Positions 55,523 through 62,567 of a stretch of DNA of 64,000 nucleotides are shown piece by piece (position 1 is the stretch's first letter; every line of letters begins with the position of its first letter). The position numbers were made by a program, and so were the translations under genes. A model generated the notes under the pieces. The model did no database searches. It was not told the origin of the DNA and worked only from the letters and a program-made list of their open reading frames with translations. Source of the stretch: Peptococcaceae bacterium 1109 (GTDB lineage Bacteria; Bacillota; Limnochordia; Darwinibacteriales; Darwinibacteriaceae); assembly GCA_001028815.1 (NCBI GenBank), contig LDJB01000001.1:432707-496706 (forward strand), read 5' to 3'.

Positions 55523-56040
55523 ATCTTGCCAATTGGTTGACGCTGTTTCGCTTGTTTCTCGTGCCCATCTTTACATTTGCTGTCCTCTTAGATGTACCTG
55601 GCGGAGCGTTTATTGGTGCCGTGGTGTTTGCCGTCGCCTCCATCACTGACGGACTTGATGGCTATATCGCCCGCAGCCGCAAAGAGGTGACAAAGTTTGG
55701 CAAGTTGATGGACCCTATTGCCGATAAGCTGCTAGTTACCGCTGCCCTACTCTGCTTAGTGCAGCTAGGACAGGTTAGCGCCTGGCCAGCTTTGATTATC
55801 ATTGGGCGGGAGTTTGCTGTCTCTGGCCTACGCATGATCGCCGCAAGTGAGGGAGTTGTCATCAGTGCTTCCCGGTGGGGGAAGGTGAAGACTGTATCAC
55901 AGATCGTGGCCGTCCTAGCCCTGCTCTTGCAGCTGTCCTGGGCGAACCTCTTCTTGTGGTTCACCGTGGTGGTAACCGTCGTCTCTGGTGTGCACTATTT
56001 CCTTAAGGCCCAAGATATTCTGAAGAGCTCAATGAAATAG
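55519..56040 (+). CDS. pgsA: CDP-diacylglycerol-glycerol-3-phosphate 3-phosphatidyltransferase
   Basis: The 173-residue membrane enzyme makes phosphatidylglycerol phosphate. The CDP-alcohol phosphotransferase signature is complete: DGLDGYIARSRKEVTKFG followed by KLMDPIADK, with all acidic residues. It starts at GTG inside the rimO stop. Its product feeds phosphatidylglycerol to Lgt. Confidence 0.95.
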   Translation: MNLANWLTLFRLFLVPIFTFAVLLDVPGGAFIGAVVFAVASITDGLDGYIARSRKEVTKFGKLMDPIADKLLVTAALLCLVQLGQVSAWPALIIIGREFAVSGLRMIAASEGVVISASRWGKVKTVSQIVAVLALLLQLSWANLFLWFTVVVTVVSGVHYFLKAQDILKSSMK

Positions 56041-56057
56041 TATGTTATAATATTGAT

Positions 56058-56093
56058 GCTGGCCTACTCTCCGCAGCAGGCCGGCTTCATTTT
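56058..56093 (+). terminator. Probable terminator after pgsA
   Basis: GCTGGCCT (56058-56065) pairs with AGGCCGGC (56078-56085) with one G-U pair around a 12-base loop, followed by TTCATTTT. A TATAAT at 56046-56051 lies immediately before it but has no -35 partner. Confidence 0.5.
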
Positions 56094-56139
56094 GATGCGC
56101 TAGATAACACACATAAGTACGTCTTTGGAAAGGCAGGCC

Positions 56140-56661
56140 GTGGCGATGAGGAACATCCGGGTTCACATAGTCTTAATTTCTTGCGTAGTTGTCCTCCTTG
56201 GGGGGCTATTAGCTCGCGGCTATCTGCATAGCACGAGGGTAATTGAGCCACTGCGAGAGGCTGTGGAGGCGGTGCCAGGTGTTGCCGAGGTGAACCTTGT
56301 CCCGGGAGAGCAGGTGGTCAAGATTGCTCTTCACCAAAGCGCCTATCTGTCTGAGATCGTGCCGCTTGTGCAGAAATCACTTGCTGCTTTTGGGGGGCAG
56401 TTCACTCTCGAGCTTATGGATGAGCCCACAGCAGAACAGCGGGATGCTCTCCGGCGCATGATGTTTGTGGTTGAAGAAGCGATCCTGCAAGGAAGCTTTC
56501 AGGATATGGAGGCCCTACTCCAGGAAATGGCCCAGGAGTATGGGCAGGAGCTAACCCTGGCTGTGGACCGCAGCTATGTCTACATTCAGCTGCGGGACGG
56601 CGAGGGCCATCTAAACCGAGTGATCGGCCGTGGTGGAACTGAGTTGGGGGTGAGTTCGTGA
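56140..56661 (+). CDS. Single-span membrane protein coupled to FtsH-like protease
   Basis: About 173 residues with one N-terminal membrane helix (HIVLISCVVVLLGGLLARGYL) and an external domain of about 140 residues, containing a region like VPGVAEVNLVPGEQVVKI and a helical middle (QDMEALLQEMAQEYGQEL). No named family is recognised. GTG 56140 follows GGAAAGGCAGG; ATG 56146 is an alternative. The stop overlaps the GTG of the next gene (GTGA), so the two products are probably made in fixed ratio. It may supply the external part missing from that FtsH-like protein. Confidence 0.7.
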   Translation: MAMRNIRVHIVLISCVVVLLGGLLARGYLHSTRVIEPLREAVEAVPGVAEVNLVPGEQVVKIALHQSAYLSEIVPLVQKSLAAFGGQFTLELMDEPTAEQRDALRRMMFVVEEAILQGSFQDMEALLQEMAQEYGQELTLAVDRSYVYIQLRDGEGHLNRVIGRGGTELGVSS

Positions 56662-58157
56662 AGAAATACCTGCTAGAGATTCTGTTGGGCGCTGGGGCAG
56701 CTGGTCTCGTGTTGGGTTTGCTTGCAGGCCTAGACCTGACCCCTCTGCTCATTGGAGCGGCCTTTGCGGCCTTGATTAAGCTTGTCGTGGATGGGCGGGC
56801 GCCCCTGGGCAGGCGGTTTGAGGCAATGGGCGGAGTTGGGGGCAGCGCCGGTTCCCTGCCGCAGATCACCTTTGCCGATGTAGGGGGACAAGAGGCGGCT
56901 AAGCGGGAACTCATGGAAGCGCTGGCTTTCTTAAAAAGCGACAGCCTCAGCAAGAAGCTTGGCATCCGGCCGTTGAAAGGCATTCTCTTAGTTGGGCCAC
57001 CGGGAACAGGGAAAACTCTCATGGCCAAGGCTGCGGCCAATTACACCGATTCGGCCTTTATCTCTGCTTCCGGGTCACAGTTTGTGGAGATGTATGCTGG
57101 GGTGGGCGCGCAGCGGATCCGGCGCCTCTTCAAGCAGGCAGAAGCCCTGGCCCAGCAGCAGAAAAAGGGCAGTTGTGTGGTGTTCGTCGACGAAATTGAT
57201 GTCCTCGGAGCAAAGCGGGGCAGTCACCAGGGGCATATGGAATACGATCAGACTCTGAACGAGTTCTTGGTCCAGTTGGACGGAATCGATAGTGAACGGG
57301 AAATCAAGACCTTGGTGGTGGCTGCTACCAACCGGGCAGATATCCTCGATCCGGCTCTCTTGCGCCCCGGGCGGTTTGACCGGATTGTCCGGGTGGACCT
57401 CCCTGATAAAGCAGGGCGGCTGCGCATCCTCGAGATCCACGCCCAGGGCAGGCCGTTGGCCCCCGAGGTAGATCTGGAGAAGGCAGCCCAGGAAACCTAT
57501 GGTTTTTCCGGCGCGCATCTGGAGAATGTGCTTAACGAAGCGGCCATCAATGCTTTGCGAAGGTCCAGCGAAGTGATTACCCCCGCTGACATCCGAGAAG
57601 CCATTGAAAAGGTGATGCTTGGGGAAAAGCTGGACCGCACCCCAACTTCGGCAGAGCGGCGGCGGATCGCCTATCACGAGGCGGGCCATGCAGTGATAGC
57701 TGAGCAAAACCGTCCGGGGGCAGTGAGCTCCATAACCATCACGTCTCGGGGAAACGCACTAGGATATATCCGTCAGAGTCCCACCGCGGATCAGTACCTG
57801 CAGACCCAGGATGAGCTCGTAGCGGCTATTCAGGTGTGTGTGGCCGGGGCAGTGAGCGAGGAACTGTTCCTGGGGCAAAGGTCAACCGGAGCAGTAGGGG
57901 ATATCAGACAGGCGACGGAGATCGCCAAGCAGATGGTATATGCAGGCCTGTCCCCCCTGGGAATAGTGGGCGCAGAACTGCCAACCAACCTCCTTCACGA
58001 TGCGGTAACGGACATCATTCGTAGGCAGGAACAGATTGTCCGGGGCTGTCTCGAGGAGCATGGAAGGAAGGTTCAGGCAGTCGCTGAGCATCTTCTTCAA
58101 CACGACAGCATTTCTGGCGATCAGTTCCGTGGGTTCCTGGCGCAGCTTGCCTCTTAG
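56658..58157 (+). CDS. FtsH-like AAA+ metalloprotease lacking the extracytoplasmic domain
   Basis: A 499-residue protein. Two short hydrophobic segments lie within residues 5-45 with almost no loop between, instead of the usual ~75-residue external domain of FtsH. The AAA domain has GPPGTGKTLMAKAA (about 113-126), VVFVDEID and the SRH region DPALLRPGRFDR. The M41 protease domain has zinc motif HEAGH (about 340-344) and the later GDIRQATEIAKQM aspartate ligand. All catalytic residues are kept, so it should be an active membrane-bound protease. Regular FtsH is about 610-650 residues. GTG 56658 overlaps the preceding gene. Confidence 0.87.
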   Translation: MKKYLLEILLGAGAAGLVLGLLAGLDLTPLLIGAAFAALIKLVVDGRAPLGRRFEAMGGVGGSAGSLPQITFADVGGQEAAKRELMEALAFLKSDSLSKKLGIRPLKGILLVGPPGTGKTLMAKAAANYTDSAFISASGSQFVEMYAGVGAQRIRRLFKQAEALAQQQKKGSCVVFVDEIDVLGAKRGSHQGHMEYDQTLNEFLVQLDGIDSEREIKTLVVAATNRADILDPALLRPGRFDRIVRVDLPDKAGRLRILEIHAQGRPLAPEVDLEKAAQETYGFSGAHLENVLNEAAINALRRSSEVITPADIREAIEKVMLGEKLDRTPTSAERRRIAYHEAGHAVIAEQNRPGAVSSITITSRGNALGYIRQSPTADQYLQTQDELVAAIQVCVAGAVSEELFLGQRSTGAVGDIRQATEIAKQMVYAGLSPLGIVGAELPTNLLHDAVTDIIRRQEQIVRGCLEEHGRKVQAVAEHLLQHDSISGDQFRGFLAQLAS

Positions 58158-58606
58158 CTCTTCCACTGAAGCAGGGCTGCGAGCACCGCGGTAATACCCG
58201 CGGCCATGATTGGCCCAACAGGGATACCCCCTAGAAACCAAACGCCCAGCATCACGCCAACGAGGATTCCGGGGACAACTTCCGGCTGGACGCTCACCAT
58301 ATCCAACCCCTGGCCGTTGAGGTAGGAGCCGAGCATGCCGCCGAGCACAGCAAAGAGGCCTAAGGGAGTTACGAGGGAGGCGCCGAGGCTTTGTAAGGTC
58401 ACCTTGCCTGAGGCAAAAGGTGCGAGAACGGACATGGTTAGGAACAAGAGGCCGACCTCTATCCCTCGCCTCTCAACCATGGGTAAGAACCGCTCAAGGT
58501 TCAAAAGGCCCATCACCATCACGATGGCTGAAGCCGCGGCAAGCAAATTGTTCTTGGTTAAAACACCGATTAGGAATATAATTAGAAGAGGCAGTGACTG
58601 AGCCAT
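58154..58606 (-). CDS. DUF441 family membrane protein (UPF0756)
   Basis: A 150-residue protein with four membrane helices and the family pattern PLLIIFLIGVLTKNN at the start and PVGPIMAAGITAVL near the end. The function is unknown. The last four bases overlap the end of the FtsH-like gene in convergent orientation. Its ATG lies in the region from which the YuiD-like gene diverges. Confidence 0.82.
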   Translation of the reverse strand: MAQSLPLLIIFLIGVLTKNNLLAAASAIVMVMGLLNLERFLPMVERRGIEVGLLFLTMSVLAPFASGKVTLQSLGASLVTPLGLFAVLGGMLGSYLNGQGLDMVSVQPEVVPGILVGVMLGVWFLGGIPVGPIMAAGITAVLAALLQWKS

Positions 58607-58716
58607 GCGGAACCCTCCCCCCTAATTCTATTCCTCGAAATGCTATCTATGAAAGGTGTTGTTTAACCATTTCTGAAACATCCATTGTTCAGCAGCTCCA
58701 AGCTAATCACGTTTTG

Positions 58717-59121
58717 ATGTCATCCTTGGTGGCCTGGGCCATCGCACAGGGGTTAAAACTGATTACCTGGGCGGTGGCTGCGCGGGAGTGGAACTTCAAG
58801 CGGTTGGTGGAACCGGGGGGAATGCCTAGTTCTCACAGTGCCTTTGTCACTTCCTTGTCCACAGCGGTGGGCCTGAGCATGGGCTTTGACTCGGTGATGT
58901 TTGCCCTGGCCGCTGCCTTTGCCGTAGTGGTCATGTATGATGCTTCTGGGGTAAGGCGGGCCGCAGGAAAGCAGGCCAAAGTGCTTAACGCCATCTTAGA
59001 GGATCTGAATCGCCGGGAGCTGCATCCTGAGCGTCTGCGTGAGCTGTTGGGACATACACCCTTTGAGGTGCTGGTCGGTGCCTTACTCGGGATCGTGGTG
59101 GCTGCATGGCGAATGAGGTGA
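58717..59121 (+). CDS. Divergent PAP2 family membrane protein (YuiD-like)
   Basis: About 134 residues from ATG 58717. Contains AIAQGLKLI, GGMPSSHSAFVTSL (acid phosphatase-like motif) and MYDASGVRRAAGKQA, as in Bacillus YuiD. Membrane-bound phosphatase activity is presumed but unproven. Homologues start about ten residues earlier, yet the only earlier standard starts are TTG 58714 and the distant GTG 58594. In-frame ATT codons at 58669 (ten bases after GAAAGGTG) and 58684 fall where the start is expected. The true N-terminus is uncertain. Confidence 0.8.
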   Translation: MSSLVAWAIAQGLKLITWAVAAREWNFKRLVEPGGMPSSHSAFVTSLSTAVGLSMGFDSVMFALAAAFAVVVMYDASGVRRAAGKQAKVLNAILEDLNRRELHPERLRELLGHTPFEVLVGALLGIVVAAWRMR

Positions 59122-59126
59122 AACAT

Positions 59127-59167
59127 AAGGTGAAGCACAGGACCAAAGTCCTGCGCCTCACCTTTTC
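59127..59167. terminator. Terminator between the YuiD-like and lipoprotein genes
   Basis: A long imperfect stem pairs AAGGTGAAGCACAGGAC with GTCCTGCGCCTCACCTT, two mismatches and a very short loop, then TTTCTG. It probably serves both converging genes. Confidence 0.7.
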
Positions 59168-59171
59168 TGCT

Positions 59172-60164
59172 TTACGGGCCCAACTCCACCACAAGTGGGC
59201 TGGACCTGTATCCCGCAACGCCTGTGTAGCCCACTGCGGCTACGCTGTAGGTGATGGACCGTGCATCTAGGAGGCTGAGCTCTTCTACGTCGTGGATAAA
59301 CTGGGGTTCTAAGACGGGAATGGGCGTGAGGATATCGGGCCGCTCGAAAGGATCGCTCTGGCTGTAGACGAAATATCCTGTGACGAATGGGTTAGGGTGG
59401 GGATCCCACGAAAGGTGGACCTTGCCTTGACTCATGTTCGCAGTGAGGTTTTGCGGCGCTTCTGGGATCATGTAGATCACCGCATTCACAGTTAGTGTCT
59501 CCGTCGCAGGTTGCCAGTTCAGGACCAGTTCCTGAGCGGCCTGGACTTCGATGACCTGCCATATGCCTGGCGCGATGCGGTTTGCTGCATGGAAGGACTC
59601 AGTGTAGAGCTCAATGAGGAGGTCATAGGTGCCTGGTGCCAGGCTGAACACGTGATTGATGGGCCCATCTATGCCCTCCCAGATGAGTTCTTCCCGCTCA
59701 TCGTTGAAGTATACCCGGGCTCGGCTGGCGTTTTGCCAGAAAGGCGAATCCCCTAGATCGATGGTGAGGTTGACTAACCCATCACCGGGGCGGAGCACCA
59801 CTTCCACCAGCTGCGTGTTGTTAGGCATTACATCGATCTCTTGGGGTGCACTTTGGAACTGGATGGTGCCTTCATCATCCATTAGCAGGATGGTAAGCTG
59901 CCAGTTTCCGATGGGAACCTCAAGCTCAGCACTGATATCCAACCCCACAACGGGCACGTCCCATTCAAAGACGTGCTTCCCGCGGGCGAGAATGATCCGC
60001 GCCTGGGATACCCCTGAGCCTTCTTGCATGCTCGCAATGGTGGCCATAACAGCTACCTGGCCCTGGGTGTGGACGGGAAGCCCGTCGCCCGCAGGGAGCG
60101 TGCATCCCGCGAGAAGGGTAAGGCACACTGCAGCAAGAATGAGAGTTACTTGAGGCTTGTACAA
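59172..60164 (-). CDS. Lipoprotein with C-terminal fibronectin-type-III-like domain
   Basis: About 330 residues. A signal peptide ends in lipobox LLAGC with the acylated cysteine at residue 21, making it a substrate of Lgt. The rest is beta-rich. The last ~90 residues (APQNLTANMSQGKVHLSWDP, then TGYFVYSQSD and YSVAAVGYTG) look like an FN3 domain. A middle region with FSLAPGTYDLLIELY may be another beta-sandwich. TTG 60164 is the start, seven bases after AAGGAGG; the open frame to 60194 covers that site. No enzyme motif was seen; a surface-binding role is possible. Confidence 0.82.
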   Translation of the reverse strand: MYKPQVTLILAAVCLTLLAGCTLPAGDGLPVHTQGQVAVMATIASMQEGSGVSQARIILARGKHVFEWDVPVVGLDISAELEVPIGNWQLTILLMDDEGTIQFQSAPQEIDVMPNNTQLVEVVLRPGDGLVNLTIDLGDSPFWQNASRARVYFNDEREELIWEGIDGPINHVFSLAPGTYDLLIELYTESFHAANRIAPGIWQVIEVQAAQELVLNWQPATETLTVNAVIYMIPEAPQNLTANMSQGKVHLSWDPHPNPFVTGYFVYSQSDPFERPDILTPIPVLEPQFIHDVEELSLLDARSITYSVAAVGYTGVAGYRSSPLVVELGP

Positions 60165-60229
60165 GGTAAGACCTCCTTGGCCTCCCTTGGGCAAGTTTAA
60201 TTATACTATATTCTGGGAAGGGGATAAAG

Positions 60230-61303
60230 ATGGATAGACTAAATCTTCTGAAATCACTGTCGGAAGTCAACGGTATCCCTGGTTTCGAGGGTAATGTGCG
60301 GCAGATGCTGTCCCAATTCGTGGAGGGAACGTGCGAGTTGAGCACGGATAACCTAGGCAGCCTCATTTGCCGGAAGGCAGGTTCAGAGGGCCCGAAAATC
60401 ATGATTCCCGCCCATATGGATGAGATAGGGTTCATGGTCCACGTCATCACCGATGAGGGCTTTATTCGGTTCATCCCCATGGGTGGCTGGTGGGATCAGG
60501 TTCTTCTGGGTAAGAAGGTACAGATTAAGACAAGCCAAGGCTTAGTAACTGGCGTGATCGGCTCTAAGCCGCCCCACATCCTCAAAGACGAGGACAAGAG
60601 CAAAGTGGTAAAGAAGGACACAATGTTCATTGACGTGGGTGCCAGGAACAAGGCGGAGGCCATGGACGAACTTCACATCCGGCCTGGCGACCCCATCTTT
60701 CCCGTGAGCGAGTTTGAGTTGATGGCGAATGGAAGGGTGGTAGCGGGGAAGGCGTGGGATGATCGGGCAGGCTGCGCGGCCTTAGTGGAACTCATGCACC
60801 TCCTGCAAGGCAAGGAACACCCTAACACAGTGTATGCAGTGGCTACGGTGCAAGAAGAGGTCGGCCTACGGGGCGCCAAGACTGCCACATCGGTTGTAGC
60901 CCCTGATATAGGCATCGCCTTAGACGTGGGCATCGCTGGGGATATGCCTGGGGTAAACCCGGAGGAAAGCCCCCTCAAACTAGGCCAAGGGCCGGTGCTG
61001 TATGTGGCAGACGGAAGTGCCATTGCCCACTCTGGCCTGCGCCGCTTTGTCATAGACACCGCAGAAGACCTGAACATACCCTTGCAGTTTGCGGCACTCC
61101 TTGGAGGGGGAACGGATGCCGGTGAAATGCATCTGTTCGGCGCTGGCGTGCCCAGTCTTACCCTGGGAGTCCCCGTGCGTTACGTCCATACCCACACTGG
61201 CTTGATGGACCTGGAGGATTACGGGAATCTGGTCAAGCTGTTGGAAGGGATCATCATGCGACTTGACTGGGACGCAATTCAGCAGATAAAGAATGGTGAG
61301 TGA
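60230..61303 (+). CDS. M42 family metallopeptidase
   Basis: A 357-residue cocatalytic zinc aminopeptidase of the M42 family (often mislabelled endoglucanase M). The metal and catalytic residues are in place: PAHMDEIGFMV, WDDRAGCAAL, TVQEEVGLRGA, LDVGIAGDMPG and HTHTGLMD. Such enzymes form tetrahedral dodecamers that degrade peptides in the cytosol. GGAAGGGG precedes ATG 60230. Its end overlaps or nearly touches cinA, suggesting one operon with the last gene. Confidence 0.94.
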   Translation: MDRLNLLKSLSEVNGIPGFEGNVRQMLSQFVEGTCELSTDNLGSLICRKAGSEGPKIMIPAHMDEIGFMVHVITDEGFIRFIPMGGWWDQVLLGKKVQIKTSQGLVTGVIGSKPPHILKDEDKSKVVKKDTMFIDVGARNKAEAMDELHIRPGDPIFPVSEFELMANGRVVAGKAWDDRAGCAALVELMHLLQGKEHPNTVYAVATVQEEVGLRGAKTATSVVAPDIGIALDVGIAGDMPGVNPEESPLKLGQGPVLYVADGSAIAHSGLRRFVIDTAEDLNIPLQFAALLGGGTDAGEMHLFGAGVPSLTLGVPVRYVHTHTGLMDLEDYGNLVKLLEGIIMRLDWDAIQQIKNGE

Positions 61304-61308
61304 CACGC

Positions 61309-62547
61309 ATGCGAGGAGAACTTGTTATTATCGGCACAGAGCTCCTGTTGGGGGAAATCGTAGATACGAATGCTCAGTTCCTGGCCAGGGGTCTGGCCAG
61401 CTGCGGTATTAACCTCTATTATAAATCCACCGTAGGCGACAACTGGGTGCGCATTGTTGAGACTCTCTCTCGAGCCCTATCCCGCTCCGACTTAGTGATC
61501 ATCAGCGGCGGCTTGGGGCCTACCGAGGACGACTTGACCAGGGGAGCGGTGGCCGCGGTGGCCAACCGCCCCTTGGAACTTGATGAGGAAGCACTGGAAG
61601 CGATTGAGGCCTATTTCAGACGGCGCTACGGGGAGGGGCAAATGCCGCCGAACAATCGTAAGCAGGCGTACTTGCCCCGTGGTGCCTCGGCTATTCCCAA
61701 CCACTGGGGCACCGCTCCAGGTTTCATCTTGGAACTGCCCGGTAAAGCCATTGTTGCCCTGCCTGGGGTGCCTGCAGAACTAGAACCCATGTTTGCGCAG
61801 ACGGTCCTTCCCTACTGCCGCCAACGGTTCCAGGGAGACGTGCTGGTCACCAAGAACCTCAGCTTTGCGGGAATCGGAGAGGCTGGTTTAGAAGAGCTGT
61901 TGAAGGACATTATCCTTTCCCAGACCAATCCCACCGTAGCCCCGTATGCATCCCAAGGGATGGTGCGTATTCGCCTCACGGCCCGGGCCGCCACTGAAGA
62001 AGAAGGGGAAGCCCTAATCGCACCTGTGGCGGACATGATTGCAGCCCGCACTGAGCCATACTTGTTTAGCACCACAGGCCAGGCCCTAGAAGAGGTTATC
62101 GGCCAGCAGTTAACTGCCCGGGGGCAATCCCTTGCCTTAGCGGAGTCATGTACCGGTGGGTTGGTGGGGCACCGCATCACCAACGTGGCCGGGAGTTCCC
62201 GCTACTTCCTTAGGGGCTATGTAGTCTACAGCAATGCCGCTAAGGTGAGTGACTTAGGGGTGCAGGAGAGCACCTTAGCCCAGTATGGTGCTGTGAGCCC
62301 GCAAACCGCGCAGGAAATGGCGGAAGGGGTGAGGCGGGCCGCAGGGGCTGATTTTGGCCTTGCCATAACGGGAATTGCGGGACCCGATGGAGGCACTCCT
62401 GAAAAGCCAGTGGGTCTAGTGTACATTGCCCTGGCTAGCCCAGGGGATACTATCGTGGAGAAGCATCATTTTGCTGGTGCGCGGGGACAGGTTAAGGAGC
62501 GGTCTGCACAGGCCGCCTTGACACTGCTCTGGAAGAACCTGCGGTAA
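61309..62547 (+). CDS. cinA: Competence/damage-inducible protein CinA
   Basis: A 412-residue protein with an N-terminal MoaB/MogA-like domain (ELVIIGTELLLGEIVDTNAQ, ISGGLGPTEDDLTRGA; ADP-ribose pyrophosphatase in homologues) and a C-terminal nicotinamide-nucleotide amidase domain (ALAESCTGGLVGHRITNVAG, AITGIAGPDGGT). It functions in pyridine nucleotide salvage. ATG 61309 is preferred; GTG 61300 overlaps the M42 stop. recA, its usual neighbour, is not next. Confidence 0.94.
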   Translation: MRGELVIIGTELLLGEIVDTNAQFLARGLASCGINLYYKSTVGDNWVRIVETLSRALSRSDLVIISGGLGPTEDDLTRGAVAAVANRPLELDEEALEAIEAYFRRRYGEGQMPPNNRKQAYLPRGASAIPNHWGTAPGFILELPGKAIVALPGVPAELEPMFAQTVLPYCRQRFQGDVLVTKNLSFAGIGEAGLEELLKDIILSQTNPTVAPYASQGMVRIRLTARAATEEEGEALIAPVADMIAARTEPYLFSTTGQALEEVIGQQLTARGQSLALAESCTGGLVGHRITNVAGSSRYFLRGYVVYSNAAKVSDLGVQESTLAQYGAVSPQTAQEMAEGVRRAAGADFGLAITGIAGPDGGTPEKPVGLVYIALASPGDTIVEKHHFAGARGQVKERSAQAALTLLWKNLR

Positions 62548-62567
62548 GGTCCAAGGGGAGGTTGGGG

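Noticed and set aside
56041..56124. Promoter plus riboswitch in the pgsA downstream gap
   Set aside because: TATAAT has no -35 partner and the only structure is a simple hairpin with a T-rich tail, better explained as a terminator.
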